Part shown: positions 1 through 7,223 of the stretch, one piece after another | Layout: each line of letters opens with the position of its first letter | Numbering within the stretch: the first letter of the stretch is position 1 | Translations under genes and position numbers: made by a program | From: JAAFHB01 sp942493325 | Lineage (GTDB): Bacteria > Bacteroidota > Bacteroidia > Bacteroidales > Prolixibacteraceae | Assembly (NCBI GenBank): GCA_942493325.1 | Contig: OW818689.1 | Span: forward strand, 4,836,001 to 4,900,000 | Reading direction: 5' to 3' | DNA: 64,000 bases | The notes under the pieces: generated by a model | Told to the model about the DNA's origin: nothing | Databases searched by the model: none | The model's input: the letters and a program-made list of their open reading frames with translations, nothing else

Positions 1-483
1 AGGTTGTACTTCGAGGGAGATATTGGCGAAGTGTGGTCTGATAATATCAATGGCTTCAAGAAAATAATCAACATGCACGGCAAACCCTGATTCGCCTGTA
101 ACCAATAAAATATGATTATAGCCATATTGTTTGATGACCTTGATTTCCTGCAGAATTTCACTGGCTGTTAATGTGATCCGTTTTATTTTGTGATCTGCAC
201 TAAAGCCACAATACGTACAGATATTATTGCATTTATTGCTTAAATAAATTGGGGCAAATAGTTGAATAGTTTTGCCAAAACGTTTTTGGGTAAGTTGATG
301 ACTGAGCTGAGCCATCTGTTCCAAATAAGGTGATGCTGCGGGTGAAATCAATGCTTTAAAATCCTCCGGCGTCCGGTGCGTTGCTGCCAGTGCAGCTTCC
401 ACATCTTTTGAGGTTTTTGCCTGGATGGATGCCTTCACCTCATCCCACTGATATTTATCGAAAGTGTCTTTAAACTGTCTCAT
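1..483 (-). CDS. thiH: ThiH, 2-iminoacetate synthase (N-terminal part, runs off the window)
   Basis: Radical-SAM tyrosine lyase that cleaves tyrosine to dehydroglycine (2-iminoacetate) and p-cresol, supplying the glycine-derived part of the thiamin thiazole. I translated it from the sequence; the frame stays open to base 1, so 161 codons are visible and the C-terminus lies outside. The start ATG (481-483) reads MRQFKDTFDKY, and the radical-SAM cluster motif CNNICTYCGF (CX3CX2C) follows at about residue 90. The start lies inside the last codons of thiG (14-nt overlap), so the two are translationally coupled. Last visible gene of the thiamin operon. Identification is firm from the motif and the neighbourhood. 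Confidence 0.9.
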   Translation of the reverse strand, partial: MRQFKDTFDKYQWDEVKASIQAKTSKDVEAALAATHRTPEDFKALISPAASPYLEQMAQLSHQLTQKRFGKTIQLFAPIYLSNKCNNICTYCGFSADHKIKRITLTASEILQEIKVIKQYGYNHILLVTGESGFAVHVDYFLEAIDIIRPHFANISLEVQP

Positions 484-1246
484 TTAAAAATTGAGTTAAG
501 GGACTTGAGGCAATTGCATGATTTACTTTATTGGTCAGCTTGCTTTCAAAAGCCATACGGCCCGCCTGAACTGCCAATTTGAAGGCAATGGCCATTTGTG
601 CAGGATTTCCTGCAATGGCGATGGCTGTGTTTACCAAAACGGCATCGGCACCCATTTCCATGGCCAGGGCTGCATCAGAAGGCGAGCCAATACCCGCATC
701 AATAATTACCGGTACATTACTTTGCCGGATGATGATTTCTAAAAAATCGAAGGTTTTCAACCCTTTATTGCTTCCGATTGGCGATCCCAGGGGCATTACT
801 GCTGCAGTACCTGCATCTTCCAATCGTTTGCACAGAACAGGATCGGCATGAATGTAGGGCAACACGATAAATCCAAGCTTTGCCAATTCTTCCGTGGCCT
901 TTAATGTTTCAATCGGGTCGGGCATTAAATATTTGGGATCGGGGTGAATTTCCAATTTCACCCAGTTTGTTTCCAATGCTTCCCTTGCCAGTAACGCTGC
1001 TAAAACTGCTTCTTTTGCAGTCCGGGCGCCGGATGTGTTGGGTAATAAACTAATGTGCGGATGTTGTAAATGAGACAACAAAGCATCGGTATCTGTTTCG
1101 GTATCCACACGTTTTAATGCTACTGTTATTAACTCGGATTCCGATGCCAATACTGCCTGTTCCATCAGTAAAGAAGAACCAAATTTGCCTGTTCCCAGAA
1201 ACAGACGCGATTGAAATACTTTACCTGATATGGTTAACTGTTTCAT
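470..1246 (-). CDS. thiG: ThiG, thiazole synthase
   Basis: Cytoplasmic enzyme that builds thiazole phosphate from 1-deoxyxylulose 5-phosphate, dehydroglycine and the ThiS thiocarboxylate. At 258 residues it has normal family length. The lysine in VKLEI (K97) corresponds to the Schiff-base lysine; the phosphate-binding loops are visible as PLGSPIGSNKG and as DAGIGSPSDAALAMEMGADAV near the C-terminus. It overlaps thiE upstream by 26 nt and thiH downstream by 14 nt, the tight packing of a co-translated operon. No anomaly seen. Confidence 0.96.
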   Translation of the reverse strand: MKQLTISGKVFQSRLFLGTGKFGSSLLMEQAVLASESELITVALKRVDTETDTDALLSHLQHPHISLLPNTSGARTAKEAVLAALLAREALETNWVKLEIHPDPKYLMPDPIETLKATEELAKLGFIVLPYIHADPVLCKRLEDAGTAAVMPLGSPIGSNKGLKTFDFLEIIIRQSNVPVIIDAGIGSPSDAALAMEMGADAVLVNTAIAIAGNPAQMAIAFKLAVQAGRMAFESKLTNKVNHAIASSPLTQFLNETV

Positions 1247-1865
1247 ATAAAAATGTATTGAATTGTTGTATTAATAATTTTTTATCCGGATAATTTGTGA
1301 TGATCCCCGACACTGCCACTCCATGCACTCCTGTTTGCATGATGGCTTGAATGTCTTCCAAAACAATACCTCCAATGGCATAAACAGGAGTAGTGATGTG
1401 TCGATGTTTAAGCGCCTCAATAATTTTTTCATACCCTTTCAAACCCAATACCGGACTCAGCCTTTCTTTCGTTGTTGTAAAACGCAACGGTCCCAGTCCA
1501 ACATAATTGCAACCCTCTTCCACCCGTTGCAAGACATCTTCCAGAGTGTTGGCGGTTCCTCCGATTATTTTATTACTGCCAACTATTTGCCGGGCTTTAA
1601 TAATCGTCATATCTGTTAAACCCAAATGCACACCATCTGCATCCATAGCCCTGGCAACATGCGGATGGTCGTTAATGATAAACGTTGCCATATGATCGGT
1701 ACAAAGCCTTTTCACTTGCGCTACCACTGCCATCACTTCATCAGTTGTTGCATTTTTATAGCGTAATTGTATCCAGATGCAGCCTGCACCAAGGGCCTGT
1801 TGAATGTTGTACAACTGTTCCGTTGCAGTCGATCCTTGTGATATGTATTGAAGTTTACTAAACAT
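1221..1865 (-). CDS. thiE: ThiE, thiamine-phosphate synthase
   Basis: Couples HMP pyrophosphate with thiazole phosphate to give thiamin monophosphate. A 214-residue TIM-barrel protein with the family signature residues: QLRYK (33-37), NDH (65-67), DGVHLG (77-82) and the GPLRFTTTK loop. These catalytic positions are intact, unlike in the second ThiE-like protein of this operon (2589-3200), so this is the likely working synthase. It overlaps thiD upstream by 8 nt and thiG downstream by 26 nt. Confidence 0.95.
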   Translation of the reverse strand: MFSKLQYISQGSTATEQLYNIQQALGAGCIWIQLRYKNATTDEVMAVVAQVKRLCTDHMATFIINDHPHVARAMDADGVHLGLTDMTIIKARQIVGSNKIIGGTANTLEDVLQRVEEGCNYVGLGPLRFTTTKERLSPVLGLKGYEKIIEALKHRHITTPVYAIGGIVLEDIQAIMQTGVHGVAVSGIITNYPDKKLLIQQFNTFLYETVNHIR

Positions 1866-2613
1866 GGTGGTATCCTAATAATGTATTGTTACTTACCAGA
1901 AATTGTTCGATGTATTTCTTTGCATCGGTACAAGAGGTAACCAAATCAAAACCCAGTGCAAGATTTGCTGTGATGGCAGCCGACAACACACATCCGGAAC
2001 CATGTTTTGTGGCGTTTGCTTTTGCAGAAGGGACTAACCTTGTGATTTCGTTTTTGGAGTATAAATAATCAACGCCAACCTCTTCTCTATTGTGTCCGCC
2101 CTTTAATAAAACATTACAATAGGTTGCCAGCTTTTGTGCGGCATCTTTTGAATTATCTGCAGCCATTAATTGCAATGCTTCATTGTAATTGGGGGTAATT
2201 AAAAATGATTGGGACAAGGTTTCAAACAGCTGTTTTTCATTCGTTTTCTCATTCCGGAAATCAAAGCCACTGGTTGATTTTAATACCGTGTCGATGATGA
2301 TTTTTATCTCATTATTTTTTTGATGAATAAACGAAACAATCTTGTTCAGTGTGGAGATGTTTTCAACAATCCCAATTTTTACGGTCTTCACATCATAATG
2401 GGCCAGCATCGTTTCCAAGGCCTTTAAAATATCCTCTTCTGCCTCCCATCTGATGGAAATAAAATCATTCTCCGTTTGTAGTGTTAGTGCGGTGTTAATG
2501 GCCAAGCCATACACGTTATGCTGTTCAAATGTTTTGATATCTGCCAGTATTCCTGCGCCGCCACTGGGATCGAAACCGGCTATGCTCATTACGATCGGCC
2601 TGTTTGCTTCCAT
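1858..2613 (-). CDS. thiD: ThiD, hydroxymethylpyrimidine/phosphomethylpyrimidine kinase
   Basis: Ribokinase-fold kinase that phosphorylates HMP and then HMP-phosphate, producing HMP pyrophosphate for ThiE. The 251-residue protein starts with the typical MSIAGFDPSGGAGILADIK and has KGGH and the anion-hole/catalytic motif HGSGC (Cys208). It overlaps the TenI-like gene upstream by 25 nt and thiE downstream by 8 nt. Normal length; no sign of fusion to another thi domain. Confidence 0.95.
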   Translation of the reverse strand: MEANRPIVMSIAGFDPSGGAGILADIKTFEQHNVYGLAINTALTLQTENDFISIRWEAEEDILKALETMLAHYDVKTVKIGIVENISTLNKIVSFIHQKNNEIKIIIDTVLKSTSGFDFRNEKTNEKQLFETLSQSFLITPNYNEALQLMAADNSKDAAQKLATYCNVLLKGGHNREEVGVDYLYSKNEITRLVPSAKANATKHGSGCVLSAAITANLALGFDLVTSCTDAKKYIEQFLVSNNTLLGYHHV

Positions 2614-3200
2614 GCTTTTTTCAATGCTTTAAATTGTTGAATACTTTCACCAGGCTTTTGCCAGATTGTTCCTAACACGGCTACACCACCGAATTGCATG
2701 TCCAATGCTTTTTGAATATTTGTTGCATCAATACCACCAATGGCAATTAATTTGGGGTGAGGGAACAGAACGGGAAAAATGAAATCATCCGATGTTGCTG
2801 ATGTGTATCCCTGCTTGGAAATACTGTTAAATACCGGTCCGAAAAAAGTATAGTCAAAACAAGGCGACAGATTCTGATACTCCTCTGTTTGATGAATAGA
2901 AGTAGAAAGTGTATTCTTTGCCCCCTTCAGTTGCACCAGTTTTTCCCCGATCATCTCTTTTCTCCTGACTTCTGTAAAATGCAAACGATGTATTCTAAAA
3001 TCATCCGCCAATTCATGATTTTGATGCAAGGCAATCTGATGACGGTAGGGCTGTTTAATTTGTTCTATTAATGCACTCATTTCATCAGCTGCAATACCTG
3101 GTTTTCTCAGATGCAATATTTGCATTCCTTCATCAAATAAGGCATTGATGATGGAGGCTTCGTCGGCTATCGCCGTTGGATTAGAAATGACGACTAACAT
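2589..3200 (-). CDS. ThiE/TenI-family protein (second thiamine-phosphate-synthase-like)
   Basis: A 203-residue TIM-barrel protein of the ThiE/TenI superfamily. The fold signatures are recognisable (LHLRKPG where ThiE has QxRxK; a FGPVFNS loop; IAIGGI near the C-terminus), but several ThiE catalytic residues differ: the NDH and DGVHLG motifs are replaced by LHQNHELAD and IHRLHFTE. It may therefore act like TenI (thiazole tautomerase) or be non-catalytic rather than being a second synthase; the sequence alone does not settle this. The ATG follows the thiC stop codon directly (TAA-ATG) and the end overlaps thiD, so it is fully embedded in the thi operon. Confidence 0.85.
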   Translation of the reverse strand: MLVVISNPTAIADEASIINALFDEGMQILHLRKPGIAADEMSALIEQIKQPYRHQIALHQNHELADDFRIHRLHFTEVRRKEMIGEKLVQLKGAKNTLSTSIHQTEEYQNLSPCFDYTFFGPVFNSISKQGYTSATSDDFIFPVLFPHPKLIAIGGIDATNIQKALDMQFGGVAVLGTIWQKPGESIQQFKALKKAWKQTGRS

Positions 3201-5090
3201 TTACTGATAGATTTCATTTCCACATTCTATGAACTCTTCTGATTTTTCCTGCATACTCTTTTCTGCAAAATCTCTTATTTCGTGTGTTATCTGCATCGAA
3301 CAAAATTTTGGACCGCACATTGAACAGAAGTGGGCAACTTTAGCGCCATCTGCTGGCAAGGTTGCATCGTGAAATTCATGTGCTGTATCGGGATCAAGCG
3401 AAAGATTGAACTGGTCTTCCCACCTGAATTCAAACCTTGCTTTGCTCAATGCATTATCCCGGTATTGTGCGCCGGGATGGCCTTTCGCAAGGTCGGCAGC
3501 ATGTGCCGCAATCTTGTAAGTAATGACTCCAACTTTCACATCTTTTTTATCGGGCAATCCCAGATGTTCTTTGGGTGTTACGTAACAAAGCATTGCAGTT
3601 CCATACCAGCCAATCATTGCACCGCCGATGGCCGATGTAATATGGTCGTAGCCGGGTGCAATGTCCATTGTCAATGGACCTAAAGTATAAAACGGAGCCT
3701 CCTTGCAATACTCCAGTTGCCTTTCCATGTTTTCTTTAATCATGTGCATGGGCACGTGGCCCGGACCTTCATTCATCACCTGCACATCATGTTTCCATGC
3801 GATGCGGTTGAGTTCACCATGTGTTTTTAATTCGGCAAACTGTGCTTCATCATTGGCATCATAAATACTTCCTGGTCGCAATCCATCTCCCAGAGAAAAA
3901 GCGACATCATATTGCTTCATGATTTCACATATTTCTTCAAAATGGGTATAGAGAAAATTCTCTTTGTGATGTGCCAGGCACCATTTGGCCATGATGGAAC
4001 CGCCACGCGAAACGATGCCTGTCATGCGTTTTGCGGTCATTGGAATATATCGCAACAACAAACCCGCATGAATCGTAAAATAATCAACACCCTGTTCTGC
4101 CTGTTCAATCAATGTGTCCCGAAAAATTTCCCAGGTAAGCTCTTCAGGCCTGCCATTTACTTTTTCCAATGCCTGGTAAATGGGAACCGTCCCAACCGGG
4201 ACGGGAGAATTGCGAATAATCCATTCACGGGTTTCATGAATATTTGCCCCGGTAGATAAATCCATGATATTATCGGCGCCCCAACGGCAGGCCCATACTG
4301 CTTTTTCAACTTCCTCTTCAATGCTGCTGCTCACTGCACTGTTACCAATATTTGCATTTATTTTCACCAGGAAATTTCTTCCAATAATCATGGGTTCTGA
4401 TTCAGGGTGATTGATGTTGGCCGGAATAATTGCACGACCTGCCGCCACTTCCTCTCTTACGAATTCGGGCGTTATGCTGCCTTTGGGCGTATTAGCGCCG
4501 AAGCTGTTACCTGCATGTTGCTGCGTTAATAAATCATTCTTCCCGCTCAGCTTGAGTTTCAACTCATCAATGTGCTGATTCTCCCTGATAGCAATGTATT
4601 CCATTTCAGGCGTAACCATCCCTTTTTTTGCGTAATGCAGCTGCGTTACATTGCCGCCATTTTTTGCGCGTAGCGGTTTTTGTATATGTTCAAACCTAAG
4701 CTGATCCAATGAGACATCTTCTTTGCGTTGCCTGCCATAGAAAGATGAAACTTTATCCAACTTGTCTACATCATCTCTATCGATTATCCATTGCTCACGC
4801 AAACGGGGCAAACCTTTTTTAATATCAATCGTTGCCTGTTCATCCGTGTAAGGGCCGCTTGTATCATAGACAATCACCGATGGATTCTCTTCTGATTTAC
4901 CATCCGACAATTGGGTTGGCGAAAGCGTTATTTCACGCATAGCCACTTTAATGGGATGCAACACACCATCTATATATATTTTTTTCGAAGCCGGGAATGG
5001 TTTACACGAAATGGTTTCCTGCCCGGAAGCTTTACCAGTATTTTTCATACAACTATTTTTTAGGTGAAATGATTTTGATGATTGCGACAT
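3201..5090 (-). CDS. thiC: ThiC, phosphomethylpyrimidine synthase
   Basis: Radical-SAM enzyme that rearranges aminoimidazole ribotide into HMP phosphate, the pyrimidine half of thiamin. 629 residues, normal for ThiC with its N-terminal extension. The C-terminal cluster motif CSMCGPKFC (Cys589, Cys592, Cys597) and the long conserved core with NEGPGHVPMHMIKEN are present. The start gives MSQSSKSFHLKN; a later start at an internal Met (MKNTGKAS) is possible. It lies 71 nt downstream of thiS and is followed without gap by the TenI-like gene. Controlled by the TPP riboswitch ahead of thiS. Confidence 0.96.
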   Translation of the reverse strand: MSQSSKSFHLKNSCMKNTGKASGQETISCKPFPASKKIYIDGVLHPIKVAMREITLSPTQLSDGKSEENPSVIVYDTSGPYTDEQATIDIKKGLPRLREQWIIDRDDVDKLDKVSSFYGRQRKEDVSLDQLRFEHIQKPLRAKNGGNVTQLHYAKKGMVTPEMEYIAIRENQHIDELKLKLSGKNDLLTQQHAGNSFGANTPKGSITPEFVREEVAAGRAIIPANINHPESEPMIIGRNFLVKINANIGNSAVSSSIEEEVEKAVWACRWGADNIMDLSTGANIHETREWIIRNSPVPVGTVPIYQALEKVNGRPEELTWEIFRDTLIEQAEQGVDYFTIHAGLLLRYIPMTAKRMTGIVSRGGSIMAKWCLAHHKENFLYTHFEEICEIMKQYDVAFSLGDGLRPGSIYDANDEAQFAELKTHGELNRIAWKHDVQVMNEGPGHVPMHMIKENMERQLEYCKEAPFYTLGPLTMDIAPGYDHITSAIGGAMIGWYGTAMLCYVTPKEHLGLPDKKDVKVGVITYKIAAHAADLAKGHPGAQYRDNALSKARFEFRWEDQFNLSLDPDTAHEFHDATLPADGAKVAHFCSMCGPKFCSMQITHEIRDFAEKSMQEKSEEFIECGNEIYQ

Positions 5091-5161
5091 TGATTGAATC
5101 CATATGCATCATATCCCTAAAGCGACAGGGATAATTCTTAAGCCTGATGCAGCAAATGTCA

Positions 5162-5365
5162 TTAACCGCCCTGCGTAGCTTTTATGACTAACACATTATC
5201 GTTGTGCTGTAGTTCATAATTATCCCATTGCGCTTTGGGAACAACGGTTTCGTTGACAGCAACGGCAATGCCTTTTTGCTTGTCGCCAATCCAATTGTTT
5301 AAAGCAATTTGAATAGAAGATTTCGCTTCAATTTGACGGGTTTGATTGTTGAAAGTGATTTCCAT
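5162..5365 (-). CDS. thiS: ThiS, sulfur carrier protein
   Basis: Small ubiquitin-fold protein (67 residues) that carries sulfur as a C-terminal thiocarboxylate for ThiG. It ends in the required Gly-Gly (KATQGG). First gene of the thiamin operon; the start ATG at 5363-5365 lies inside a predicted hairpin stem (5362-5400), discussed under the riboswitch. No adenylating partner (ThiF) is visible here; it may lie beyond the left edge after thiH. Confidence 0.95.
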   Translation of the reverse strand: MEITFNNQTRQIEAKSSIQIALNNWIGDKQKGIAVAVNETVVPKAQWDNYELQHNDNVLVIKATQGG

Positions 5366-5400
5366 TCCTTTAAAGTATTTAATAATAACTTCAGGAATGG
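5362..5400 (-). promoter_or_regulatory. Start-codon-sequestering hairpin of thiS (expression platform)
   Basis: Between the riboswitch core and thiS, CCATTCCT (5393-5400 read on the minus strand) is perfectly complementary to AGGAATGG (5362-5369), which contains the thiS ATG and the purine-rich stretch before it. An inner helix GAAGT/ACTTT (5388-5392 with 5372-5376, one G-U) extends the stem. A competing hairpin just upstream can pair GAAGGGA of the aptamer with TCCCTTT. This arrangement suggests control of translation initiation rather than of termination; no U-tract follows. The pairing is seen; the switching model is inferred. Confidence 0.7.
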
Positions 5401-5424
5401 CAGAAAAGGGATATCAGTTTCTAC

Positions 5425-5500
5425 TTTTCCCTTCGGCAGCATTATCTGCATCAGGTTCGCAGGGTATTATCTCAGCCTGTAAAGGCACCCCTAAAGTCTG
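5425..5500 (-). promoter_or_regulatory. TPP (thi-box) riboswitch
   Basis: Read on the minus strand, the segment holds the conserved thi-box blocks in order: GGGGTGCC, GGCTGAGA, ATACCC, GAACCTGAT, GATAATGC and GAAGGGAA. The outer P1 stem can form between ACTTT before the first block and AAAGT after the last. It lies about 60 nt upstream of thiS on the same strand, so it is expected to shut down the operon when thiamin pyrophosphate is abundant. Block identity and spacing leave little doubt. Confidence 0.95.
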
Positions 5501-5503
5501 TGA

Positions 5504-5511
5504 CAAATATA
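5504..5511 (-). promoter_or_regulatory. Candidate -7 promoter element of the thi operon
   Basis: TATATTTG on the minus strand matches the Bacteroidetes -7 consensus TAnnTTTG exactly. Transcription would start roughly at the first base of the TPP aptamer. A TTTTTG lies upstream but 23 nt away, longer than the usual spacing, so the -33 element is not convincing. Confidence 0.5.
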
Positions 5512-5806
5512 TGTAAAAATTCCAGATATTAACTCAAAAATTTCCATTAAAACACTACCCGATGAATAAATCAAGTCCCCGCTACATCCGAAGTAAACAT
5601 GCTGCGGAAATTGCATGCTGCGGCGGTAAACTTGCTAAAAATGATCATATTTTTCAACCAGCAGTGTTAAAAACAAATGAAGTAAATTTGTTGTATCGCA
5701 GAAATATTTAATATAATATAGAGCGTTAGCTTTCTTATGCGGCCAAACAGCTGATGCAGTGAATTTTTATTTAGCTCAACTTGTTTTATATGAGATCAAT
5801 TATTCC
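5512..5806. other. Intergenic region between the thi operon and the sialidase gene
   Basis: About 295 bp. It contains one plus-strand reading frame of 49 codons (5562-5711, starting MNKSSPRYIRS and ending LLYRRNI) with no recognisable family and no clear promoter; I do not call it a gene. The part near 5700-5800 is AT-rich. No terminator hairpin for the sialidase gene was found. Confidence 0.5.
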
Positions 5807-7138
5807 CTACTTTTGTATAATTGTCTGGTGGTTTTTAACCCATCCAAGGTCGAACCTGGCGCAGTAAACCGGACTTTTTTTGCCTGTTTCATAAATAAGG
5901 AGCAGTGTTTTATCAGGAAGTACCGCTAAATCACTATACCATGCAGTACCTTCATCTACCATTTTCGAAATAGGCCAGCTTTTCCCTTCATCATAACTCA
6001 ATCGCACAATCAGATTCTTTCTGCCCTCTTTAGATTCATTTTTACTGTAGAACATCAGGTTTTTATTTCCCCTGTTATCCTTAAAACCTATCAACCCGGC
6101 ATCGCAGGGATTTGAAAGGGGAAAGTTTTTGTCAATCCTGATATCGGTCCAGCTATTTCCTTTATCATGACTAATAGCGGTATATCGGTAATTATTCTTT
6201 TCGTCAGATGCATTATTAACATACCGGGCATTCAGATAAATATCCCCGTTTTCCAATTCAACCATCCTTGACTCATTCATGTTTTGACCATCATGACCAA
6301 AAGCAGAACCATATTTCCAGGTTTCTCCATGATCATCACTATACAACGTGCAAATTCCGTATTTTCTCTCCGAAACAGGAATGGTCCCGGAGCCAATTGC
6401 GCCCAGCGCAGTTCTGTTCCATACCTGTAATAATAACCTGCCACCCGAAAGTTGCAGCCCATGCCCCGGACCAGGCATATGAAATGCCCTTCCAAGGTAA
6501 TCACAGGGGAATCTGTTTATATCGGTAATCCAGTTACCACTTGTATCCTTATTCGGGGAGCCATCTTTATTTGAATTGATTACTGCTGTAATTTCAGTCC
6601 TGTCAGACCAGGTCATTCCATCATCGTTGCTGTATTTATAATATACCCTTGTATATCGCTGGAGATTTTGCTTTCCGATTTTTCCTTCACTCAAGGAATA
6701 AAAAAAGAAAATTCTTCCTGTGTGATAATCAACTAACGGGGCAATATTGGTCCAGACCTCTTTTTTATCCGTGACATCATTTGGGTCAATTTTATCAGGA
6801 TACTGAGACCAAAAGCTACCATCGCATTTCTCAATATAAATATTCCCCAGCCAGGTCTTTCCTCCGTCTTCACTCCGTTTTAGAACAATTGATTTAGGGT
6901 CTTCATCACCAAATTCCGGACGAGCTTCTGCAAAAGCCAATACCGTACCCCTGGCTGAAACTACAATTCCAGGTATACGATAAGCTGCCATATTTTCTTC
7001 CCCGGTATTCCATATTACAGTTTTATTAAAAGAATTAAGATCCTTTTTGTTAAATGCAACTGTCTTGCATGAAATAAAGTAAAAAGATGCAGGAAGTAGT
7101 AATAACCAAAAAATAAAAAAAAGTTTGCTTTCCCTCAT
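5807..7138 (-). CDS. Exo-alpha-sialidase (GH33), lipoprotein
   Basis: Cleaves terminal sialic acids from glycoconjugates. The 443-residue protein starts with a hydrophobic signal segment ending in YFISC, a lipobox with Cys24, so it is probably anchored in an outer leaflet. The sialidase YRIP motif is at 53-56 with its catalytic arginine (R54). Five Asp-box repeats of type S-x-D-x-G-x-T/S-W are visible (SEDGGKTW, SNDDGMTW, SDDHGETW, SHDKGNSW, SYDEGKSW), the hallmark of the six-bladed propeller. It follows the GH2 gene after 85 bp on the same strand and is probably co-transcribed, suggesting joint attack on a sialylated or galactose-containing glycan. Confidence 0.92.
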   Translation of the reverse strand: MRESKLFFIFWLLLLPASFYFISCKTVAFNKKDLNSFNKTVIWNTGEENMAAYRIPGIVVSARGTVLAFAEARPEFGDEDPKSIVLKRSEDGGKTWLGNIYIEKCDGSFWSQYPDKIDPNDVTDKKEVWTNIAPLVDYHTGRIFFFYSLSEGKIGKQNLQRYTRVYYKYSNDDGMTWSDRTEITAVINSNKDGSPNKDTSGNWITDINRFPCDYLGRAFHMPGPGHGLQLSGGRLLLQVWNRTALGAIGSGTIPVSERKYGICTLYSDDHGETWKYGSAFGHDGQNMNESRMVELENGDIYLNARYVNNASDEKNNYRYTAISHDKGNSWTDIRIDKNFPLSNPCDAGLIGFKDNRGNKNLMFYSKNESKEGRKNLIVRLSYDEGKSWPISKMVDEGTAWYSDLAVLPDKTLLLIYETGKKSPVYCARFDLGWVKNHQTIIQK

Positions 7139-7223
7139 AAATGATAGTGTTTATTCACGGGTGAAGACTTCAACTGTCAAAACTGACTTTGATGATCGTT
7201 AATTTCCTCTCTTCGGTTATAAA

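Noticed and set aside
5562..5711. 49-codon plus-strand frame beginning MNKSSPRYIRS
   Set aside because: No family features, no promoter element and no conserved context; length compatible with chance in this composition.
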